Of a DNA stretch of 8,128 nucleotides, positions 1 through 4,695 are shown piece by piece; within the stretch, counting starts at the first letter, position 1; each line of letters opens with the position of its first letter. The translations under genes were made by a program, and so were the position numbers. The stretch comes from Victivallales bacterium (GTDB lineage Bacteria > Verrucomicrobiota > Lentisphaeria > Oligosphaerales > Oligosphaeraceae). The notes below the pieces were generated by a model, which was not told the origin of the DNA, did not search any database, and was given only the letters and a program-made list of their open reading frames with translations. The DNA lies in assembly GCA_017543165.1 (NCBI GenBank), contig JAFYGL010000240.1, forward strand, positions 1-8,128, in the 5' to 3' direction.

Positions 1-47
1 CCACAGTCCACAGTCCACAGTCCACTGTCCACAGTCCACAGTCCACA
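1..47. repeat. Heptanucleotide tandem repeat (CCACAGT)n
   Basis: Six full copies of CCACAGT stand head to tail, followed by a partial copy (CCACA). The fourth copy reads CCACTGT, so ACTGT and ACAGT, which are reverse complements, alternate around it. The array is cut by the left edge of the window and its true length is unknown. The unit length is not a multiple of three and no gene runs through it here, so it is probably an intergenic microsatellite. Such short arrays can vary in copy number by replication slippage. Confidence 0.95.
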
Positions 48-50
48 AGA

Positions 51-76
51 TTTTTCCTAGGAAGAAGTTTGCAAAC
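51..76. promoter_or_regulatory. Two adjacent short palindromes upstream of the sigma gene
   Basis: TTCCTAGGAA at 54-63 is a perfect 10-bp palindrome, and allowing one mismatched pair it extends to 51-66. GTTTGCAAAC at 67-76 is a second perfect 10-bp palindrome directly next to it. Both lie 50-75 bp before the sigma factor start, where a promoter or operator would be expected. I could not identify a convincing -35/-10 pair in 48-126. A regulatory role is inferred from symmetry and position only, and 10-bp palindromes also occur by chance. Confidence 0.3.
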
Positions 77-126
77 AGTGCCAATCACATTACCTTATTC
101 CTGCTGGAAACTACAGGTGTTTTTTT

Positions 127-693
127 ATGGCTTATACAACCAACCATACTCTTTTGCGAAGGATGCGTGAAGGCGGCGATGAGAGTGCATGGCATTCATT
201 CCGCGCATTCTACAGCCCATTGATTGCCACAAGGGGGCGTGACTATCGACTGAACGTCAATGAAATCGAGCAGCTCATACAGAATGTGTTGCTGGCAGTG
301 CACCAGGAGCATGTGCTGACCAACTATGACCCGGCGCGGGGGCACTTCCGCGACTATCTGCGCACCATAACCTCCAGGCAGGCGACGCGTATTCTGGAAC
401 AGCGAATACCGCCCGCCAGAGGCATGGAGGAAGTACCTGACGAGGCAACGCTGGAGAAGCAGTGGGAAGAGGAATGGAAGAAATTCCTTTATGATAGGGC
501 GCTGGACGAAATGAAGGACAACATGGACACCAAGGCGTATATGGCATTCGAGCTGCATGCCATACAGGGGCGTCCAGCTGACGAGGTGGCAAAGCTGCTG
601 GGCCTGACTCCAAAACAGGTCTATCTGATACGCTCCCGTGGCATAGTGCGCCTGCAGAATATCATTGAACGGCTGAAAAGAGAACTTGAATGA
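127..693 (+). CDS. ECF-type RNA polymerase sigma factor (sigma-70 family)
   Basis: A 188-residue two-domain sigma factor that would direct RNA polymerase to a specific promoter set. Region 2 spans about residues 7-89 and includes the stretch YDPARGHFRDYLRTI, a form I recognise from Planctomycetes, Verrucomicrobia and Lentisphaerae ECF factors. Region 4 spans about 119-184, with a helix-turn-helix around 148-177 (GRPADEVAKLLGLTPKQVY). A glutamate-rich linker (about 101-118) joins them. In region 2.2 the usual acidic motif before the conserved Gln reads NEIEQLIQN (45-53): E46 and E48 are present, but the position after Q52 is Asn rather than Asp or Glu. No anti-sigma gene is adjacent; the kinase gene starts 18 bp downstream. 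The ribosome binding site is weak (AGGTG before a T-run), so the start rests on the domain boundary. The family call is firm, but the ECF group is not resolved. Confidence 0.9.
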   Translation: MAYTTNHTLLRRMREGGDESAWHSFRAFYSPLIATRGRDYRLNVNEIEQLIQNVLLAVHQEHVLTNYDPARGHFRDYLRTITSRQATRILEQRIPPARGMEEVPDEATLEKQWEEEWKKFLYDRALDEMKDNMDTKAYMAFELHAIQGRPADEVAKLLGLTPKQVYLIRSRGIVRLQNIIERLKRELE

Positions 694-711
694 AAATGGC
701 GTTCATGATAC

Positions 712-3477
712 ATGCTGAAGCAAGGTGACATATACGGCGGCTGCCGCATCATCAGCCGCTGCGGGCACGGGGCAAGCGGCACTGTCTTTCTGGCGGAAGA
801 CGCCATGGGGCGCCGCGTGGCGATAAAGGTATTTGATTCGCCCGAGGCTGGCGAACGTGAACTCAAGGGCATACGCCATTACATGTCCCTGCGCACCCCA
901 TCCTCATCCTTGATTGCCATACACCACGTCGGCATAGAAGACGGGCAACTCTATTATGTAATGGATGCGGCGGACAACGCCTCGCAAAATGACGGTGAAT
1001 ATGTGGCGGACACGCTGGCGCTGCGCCTGAAGCAGCATGGGCGATTTCAGCCAGAGGAGGCTTTTCAAATTGTCCAGCACCTGCTGGATGGACTGGAAAT
1101 CCTGCACAACGCCCATCTCATCCACAGGGACATAAAGCCAGAGAACATACTTTTCATCAAAGGCGAGCCATGTCTGGGCGACCCTGGCGTGGTAGGTGAC
1201 TTCAGCCATACGCTGTCCCTGGCGGGCAGCCTGGGCTTCATACCGCCAGAATTGTTCGAGGCATCGGCCAGGCCTTCGCCAAACACCGACCTCTATGCAT
1301 TGGGCAAAGTGCTGTACTGCCTGGTGACGGGGCGGAAGGCAGGCGATTTTCCCTCCATGCCGCCTGGCCTGCCCTACGAGACATTGATGCAAGTGTGCCT
1401 GCCGCTGGAGCGCGTATGCAACAGGGAGCCATCCCGCCGATGCCAGACATGCGCGGACTTTCGCGCCTTGCTGCAAAGGGCCGCGGCGTCGCGCCATGGC
1501 CTCATCAGTATTCTTTGGCGGCTGCGTGGAGACCATGCCTTTGCAAGAAAATGCCTTCGGTGGGCGGTATTTGCCATTATTGTCGTGTCTTGTCTTGTTT
1601 ATGGAGGCTTTGCGCTTCATCGGCATCATCTTCGCACGCAAGAAGCGGCGGAATTGCGGCGGGCCGCAGTCTCGGCGGAGTTGTCAACATTACGGGAGCG
1701 CAAGACGCTTCTGGAAATCCAGCTTGCTCCGTTGCAAGGAACTCTTCCCTGGGATGCCGCACTCGCTGCGGCTGACACCGCATTGGCGCAGGGAGACGCC
1801 AGGGAGGCGCAGCGCCTGCTGGATGACTTGACGGAGCAACTTCGCAAAGTCGCCCAGAGGCACAAGCCGCCGCGCATATCCTCAACTACGCTGACGGGCG
1901 AGACCATGCGCCAGAACGGGCGCCAGTTCGGCTATCTGGCCTCGCCGCTGGGACAGTGGTATCTTCCCCAGGAGGAACGGAAGGCACTCCAGAAGGAGGC
2001 GGAAGATGATGCCAAGGCGCTCTTCCCCGATGAGCGTATCATTGCAGGCAAGACGCTGTCTTTTCAGGATGGTGTTACCCTCAAGTTCCAGTATGTGCCG
2101 CCTGGGCGCTTCATATCTCCTGTCACCCATACTGTCCAGGAAATCGAGGCGCCGTATTGGATTATGGAGACGGAAGTCAGCGCATGGCAGTTCAAGCGCT
2201 ATGTGGACTGGCCTGCGGACAAGAACGACCTGAGCGAACTGCCCATGACGGGGCTTACCTTGAATGACATGCTGGTTTTCTGCCAACATGCCATGATGAA
2301 TATGAAAGCAAGAATGGATTTGCCGCCAGGCTATGCATTGCGCCTGCCGACGGAGGCAGAGTGGGAGTATGCGGCGCTAGGCGGCGCCACAGGGAGCCTT
2401 CCGCCTGCCAGGAACTTAACAAAAGAGGAAAGGGTGATTGTCGCAGTGGGGACGGGCGAGCCAAATGCGCTGGGTTTGTACCAGATGGATTCCAACGTGC
2501 CCGAAATGGCGCTGCCATATCCAGAGACGAATGTGGATGTGGAATATGCAGCCTGGCGCGGAGGGAACTTCAAAGTGAAGAAGGCCTCCATTGTGGAAAG
2601 GCTTCTGGAACGGCGGGACCAGGTTACGGAGCGCCATTGCGGTTTGCGCGTGGTGCTTGCGCCCACGCCTGATGATTATTTTGTGCGCAACTTCTACTAT
2701 GGCTCCACGCTGCGTCATGCGCAGTTGCATGGAAAGGCATACGCGGGATTCGCCAATTGCACGGCCACGTTGCCGTACAAGATGGCAATGGACGTTGCCA
2801 AGGCCCTGGGCGGAAGTTTCCCCGAACCAAGAACCATGGAGGAGGCAGGCGACATCATCAATGCCCTTCAGCTTGACAAGAGATACCCAATGACCACTGG
2901 CATTGCATTTGTGGACGATGCCTGGCGGCGCCTAAGCGACCACGCCGTTGTCACGCTGCCGAAACTAAAGACGCCAGCGCCAGATTCCACAAGACGCAAC
3001 CTGGGCTTGACTGGAAAAATCGTCTATACGACACCACCAAGGGCATGCTTGCCCAACGTAGTCATGGAATGGGAGAACGAGGAGGCATACCAAAGGCGTC
3101 CCCAACTGCCATGCGACCAGGTCATAGAGGTCGGGCGGCGGCGCTATGGTCTGCTGAAGACAAAGTGTTCAGGAAGTGCGCTTGCCGCGTTCCTGGAATT
3201 GACGCGGCACAAGTCGCCTGTGTTCAAGGAGCAGGTTGAACTGGAGGCGCTGCTTAAGGAGCTTTCGCGTTTCGACTATACCATTGCGCTTGGCTATGTG
3301 CGGCGCTATGATGAATGGGTTGGAAGAGACGGAGCCAGCCAGCCGTGGATAAGCAAGGATGTGGAGGAATATCGCTCCGCCGTCATGGTCTCGGTTTATA
3401 ACCAGTGCCTTGTGGCCCATCATGGCAAATTGAAATCCGACTACGTTGCCAACGCTATTCTTGTGGAACTGCCGTGA
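712..3477 (+). CDS. Transmembrane Ser/Thr protein kinase with SUMF1-like and lectin-like domains
   Basis: A 921-residue modular receptor-like kinase. The cytoplasmic kinase domain covers about residues 8-255: Gly-rich loop GHGASGTVF (18-26), VAIK with K39, and HRDIKPEN (138-145). The metal-binding loop reads DPG (157-159) instead of DFG, and the APE motif reads PPE (178-180). One membrane helix lies at about 284-303, followed by a coiled-coil-prone region (305-385). About 440-650 is a SUMF1/FGE-sulfatase-like fold: YWIMETEVS, RLPTEAEWEYAA (544-555), a degraded GNVWEW motif as SNVPEM, WRGGNF and GLRVV. I see no active-site cysteine pair, so formylglycine formation is unlikely. About 665-921 looks like two divergent C-type-lectin folds. 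Membrane topology would place everything after residue 303 outside the cytoplasm. The start has no clear Shine-Dalgarno; the two earlier ATGs in the gap (696, 705) are in another frame. It is probably cotranscribed and coupled with the sigma gene. Confidence 0.9.
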   Translation: MLKQGDIYGGCRIISRCGHGASGTVFLAEDAMGRRVAIKVFDSPEAGERELKGIRHYMSLRTPSSSLIAIHHVGIEDGQLYYVMDAADNASQNDGEYVADTLALRLKQHGRFQPEEAFQIVQHLLDGLEILHNAHLIHRDIKPENILFIKGEPCLGDPGVVGDFSHTLSLAGSLGFIPPELFEASARPSPNTDLYALGKVLYCLVTGRKAGDFPSMPPGLPYETLMQVCLPLERVCNREPSRRCQTCADFRALLQRAAASRHGLISILWRLRGDHAFARKCLRWAVFAIIVVSCLVYGGFALHRHHLRTQEAAELRRAAVSAELSTLRERKTLLEIQLAPLQGTLPWDAALAAADTALAQGDAREAQRLLDDLTEQLRKVAQRHKPPRISSTTLTGETMRQNGRQFGYLASPLGQWYLPQEERKALQKEAEDDAKALFPDERIIAGKTLSFQDGVTLKFQYVPPGRFISPVTHTVQEIEAPYWIMETEVSAWQFKRYVDWPADKNDLSELPMTGLTLNDMLVFCQHAMMNMKARMDLPPGYALRLPTEAEWEYAALGGATGSLPPARNLTKEERVIVAVGTGEPNALGLYQMDSNVPEMALPYPETNVDVEYAAWRGGNFKVKKASIVERLLERRDQVTERHCGLRVVLAPTPDDYFVRNFYYGSTLRHAQLHGKAYAGFANCTATLPYKMAMDVAKALGGSFPEPRTMEEAGDIINALQLDKRYPMTTGIAFVDDAWRRLSDHAVVTLPKLKTPAPDSTRRNLGLTGKIVYTTPPRACLPNVVMEWENEEAYQRRPQLPCDQVIEVGRRRYGLLKTKCSGSALAAFLELTRHKSPVFKEQVELEALLKELSRFDYTIALGYVRRYDEWVGRDGASQPWISKDVEEYRSAVMVSVYNQCLVAHHGKLKSDYVANAILVELP

Positions 3478-3673
3478 CGGATGAAGCCCTCAACGGGGGC
3501 GCATCTACCCGCGGCTTTCGCCGCGGGCACCAGGCCCAAGGGGATGGACAAAAAAGGACGCCAATACGCGCCTAGAGGCAGAGGCAAGGAGGAGGGCCTG
3601 GTGCCCGCGGCAAAAGCCGCGGGTAGATGCGCCTCGTCAAGGGCCCGCCGATATCACGCGGTGACCTATTGCC
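3478..3673. other. Intergenic region between convergent genes
   Basis: This 196-bp gap separates the stop of the plus-strand kinase gene from the stop of the minus-strand 71-residue gene. Nearly all of it is taken up by the nested inverted repeat at 3486-3644. The one sizeable open frame through it (3481-3720, plus) starts 3 bp after the kinase stop, has no ribosome binding site, runs through both repeat arms and has a low-complexity, basic product, so I do not treat it as a gene. Confidence 0.8.
3486..3644. repeat. Large nested inverted repeat, REPIN/BIME-like
   Basis: The core arms are 3498-3537 and 3594-3633, 40 nt each, complementary at 39 of 40 positions and separated by a 56-nt spacer. 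Imperfect pairing continues outward to 3486 and 3644. Each arm holds its own hairpin: CCCGCGGC-TTTC-GCCGCGGG at 3508-3527 and CCCGCGGC-AAAA-GCCGCGGG at 3604-3623. The single mismatch in the core lies in the loops. Two inverted copies of a short GC-rich palindrome is the design of REP doublets (REPINs or BIMEs), which are moved by RAYT transposases. No RAYT gene is present here. Its position between convergent genes also suits a bidirectional terminator or mRNA-stabilising structure. The structure is certain; the class is inferred. Confidence 0.85.
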
Positions 3674-3889
3674 TCAAGGCAGTTCAACCCAGCGCTTGTA
3701 GTGGCACCAGCTGCCAGTGAAAGGCTTGCTGGTGTATGGCTTGGGGAAGTTTTTCTGCAAGGTGCAGCCGCCAGTTGAGGCGTCAAAGTCAATGAACATC
3801 TTGCTTCCAATCACCTCGATGCGGCGAGGAATGTTGTAGTACTGGCAGGTCAGGCAAATCTCTCTCTGTAATTCGGCGAATTTGAACAT
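3674..3889 (-). CDS. Small four-cysteine protein of unknown function
   Basis: A 71-residue protein that I do not recognise. It has a C-x2-C pair (C12, C15, in ICLTCQYYN), a third cysteine in GGCTLQ (C42) and a fourth next to a histidine in WCHYKRW (C62, H63). Four cysteines so spaced in a small soluble protein suggest a zinc or iron-sulfur site, but no family can be named. There is no signal peptide or membrane segment. The third codon positions are mostly G or C, as expected of real coding sequence. The Shine-Dalgarno is weak (AGAG before TTATT), and the inverted repeat at 3909-3956 lies just upstream, so either it has its own start signal beyond that repeat or it is read through from the SHOCT gene. 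An alternative is a spurious frame, but the composition and cysteine pattern argue against that. Confidence 0.65.
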   Translation of the reverse strand: MFKFAELQREICLTCQYYNIPRRIEVIGSKMFIDFDASTGGCTLQKNFPKPYTSKPFTGSWCHYKRWVELP

Positions 3890-3908
3890 AATAACTCTAG
3901 AAAATATT

Positions 3909-3956
3909 GGCTCTGTTTCTGCAAAGTATTGTCAAACTCTTTGCAGAAACAGAGCC
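3909..3956. repeat. Perfect 18-bp inverted repeat with 12-nt loop
   Basis: GGCTCTGTTTCTGCAAAG (3909-3926) is matched exactly by its reverse complement at 3939-3956. The loop is TATTGTCAAACT. Read on the minus strand the stem is followed by AATATTTT, which could make it an intrinsic terminator for the SHOCT gene, but the U-tract is interrupted and the stem is unusually long and not GC-rich. The arm sequence resembles, from memory, the terminal repeats of IS6-family elements (GGNTCTGTTGCAAAG), which suggests a relic or miniature element. I see no flanking target duplication and no transposase. It lies between the SHOCT gene and the 71-residue gene, 20 bp before the latter's start. Confidence 0.8.
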
Positions 3957-3965
3957 TAAATCATA

Positions 3966-3987
3966 GCCTCCAGCCTGGGCTGGAGGC
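3966..3987. repeat. GC-rich palindrome, 10-bp stem
   Basis: GCCTCCAGCC (3966-3975), the dinucleotide TG, then GGCTGGAGGC (3978-3987) form a perfect 10-bp inverted repeat. It starts 9 bp after the 18-bp inverted repeat at 3909-3956 and ends 28 bp from the stop codon of the SHOCT gene. In minus-strand RNA it would form a tight, very stable hairpin just after the SHOCT gene. No U-tract follows, so it is not a classical terminator. A REP-like palindrome or an mRNA 3'-end stabiliser are the readings I would consider. Confidence 0.7.
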
Positions 3988-4015
3988 CACGTATGCAAAA
4001 GAAATTTACCTATTT

Positions 4016-4579
4016 TCACCCGAGCAGTTCTTTGATCTTGGCATTCATTTCATTTTCGGTGATAATGCCGAGTTCCTTCTGCTTCTTGAGCATTCTGATA
4101 TCCTGGAAATGATCCACCTTCTTTCTTGCCTGCGCGAGTTTTGCCTCGTAGTCGGCGTCGGAGATGACACCCATGCCCTTTGCCTTGTCGAGTTTTGCCT
4201 TCTGTTCTTCATACTCGGCCTCAAGGGCAGCCTTCTCCTGCATGAGCATGGCATTGTCCAGAGCCTTTTCAAGTTCGATGAGCTCTTTTTCAAGGCTCAT
4301 TTTCTTTTCCAGTTTAGGTTCAAGTATCTTGAGTGTTTCGCCAGCGCCGAAATCTGTTATCTCCGCTCCAGCGAGAAGTTTTTCAACGTAAAGTTTGCCA
4401 ATGGCTGAATATCCCAGGTCAATTTCAGATTGGATTGCGGCAATGTCCGCCTTGACTGCCACGATCTTGGCCTGCTCTTTTGCCTCCACTGCGCCTTTTG
4501 CCGCTAAGGTGCCAGTGCCCTTTGCCAAACTGTTTGCCGTTGAGCCAACTGTTGTCTTGATTCTGTCAAAAAGTCCCAT
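4016..4579 (-). CDS. Coiled-coil protein with tandem SHOCT-like motifs
   Basis: A 187-residue soluble, highly charged protein. The N-terminus begins MGLFDRIK and lacks a signal peptide. Residues about 29-55 and 85-130 are rich in Ala, Glu and Lys with heptad-like spacing, suggesting coiled coils. The C-terminus has two copies of a SHOCT-type motif (short helical pair, pattern L..L...G.I...e(f/y)...K..LL): QKAKLDKAKGMGVISDADYE at about 126-145 and RMLKKQKELGIITENEMNAK at about 162-181, ending KELLG. SHOCT motifs are usually single, C-terminal and thought to mediate oligomerisation or protein contacts. The Shine-Dalgarno GAGGAG (4587-4592) is 7 nt before the ATG and fixes the start. It lies 116 bp downstream of the FlgT/CsgG-like gene on the same strand. 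Its function is unknown; scaffolding is an inference. Confidence 0.85.
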   Translation of the reverse strand: MGLFDRIKTTVGSTANSLAKGTGTLAAKGAVEAKEQAKIVAVKADIAAIQSEIDLGYSAIGKLYVEKLLAGAEITDFGAGETLKILEPKLEKKMSLEKELIELEKALDNAMLMQEKAALEAEYEEQKAKLDKAKGMGVISDADYEAKLAQARKKVDHFQDIRMLKKQKELGIITENEMNAKIKELLG

Positions 4580-4586
4580 TTTTCAT

Positions 4587-4592
4587 CTCCTC
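4587..4592 (-). promoter_or_regulatory. Ribosome binding site of the SHOCT-motif gene
   Basis: The minus strand reads GAGGAG followed by 7 nt and the ATG at 4579. It decides the start of that gene. Confidence 0.75.
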
Positions 4593-4615
4593 GGTTTGTT
4601 TTGTCTTTAACGTTC

Positions 4616-4659
4616 AAAGGTAATATTGGAATGATGATTCATTATCATCTTTTACCTTT
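4616..4659. repeat. Two-part stem-loop between the FlgT/CsgG-like and SHOCT genes
   Basis: AAAGGTAA (4616-4623) pairs with TTACCTTT (4652-4659), and inside it GATGAT (4633-4638) pairs with ATCATC (4644-4649) around a 5-nt loop. Unequal internal loops separate the two helices. No U-run follows on the minus strand, so a simple intrinsic terminator is unlikely. An operator, mRNA processing site or 5'-leader structure of the downstream SHOCT gene are possible. The stems are AT-rich and modest, so chance is not excluded. Confidence 0.35.
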
Positions 4660-4695
4660 CTTTTGGTTGAGTATGATACTTTCTGTCACTTCAAA

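Noticed and set aside
1..47. Possible CRISPR array
   Set aside because: The repeats are 7 bp and directly abutting, with no spacers; this is a simple tandem repeat.
48..126. Promoter for the sigma gene
   Set aside because: TTGCAA at 70-75 has no credible -10 box at 16-18 bp, and no GGAAC-type ECF -35 box is suitably placed, so no promoter is called.
904..1641. Long open frame on the minus strand inside the kinase gene (245 codons)
   Set aside because: It is antisense to strongly supported kinase motifs, has no ribosome binding site and its product shows no domain; G+C-rich coding sequence often gives such open antisense frames.
3481..3720. Plus-strand open frame of 79 codons after the kinase
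   Set aside because: It runs through both arms of the large inverted repeat, has no ribosome binding site, and overlaps the end of the 71-residue gene.
3929..4408. Plus-strand open frame of 159 codons starting in the inverted repeat
   Set aside because: It is antisense to the SHOCT gene, begins within the hairpin and has no ribosome binding site.
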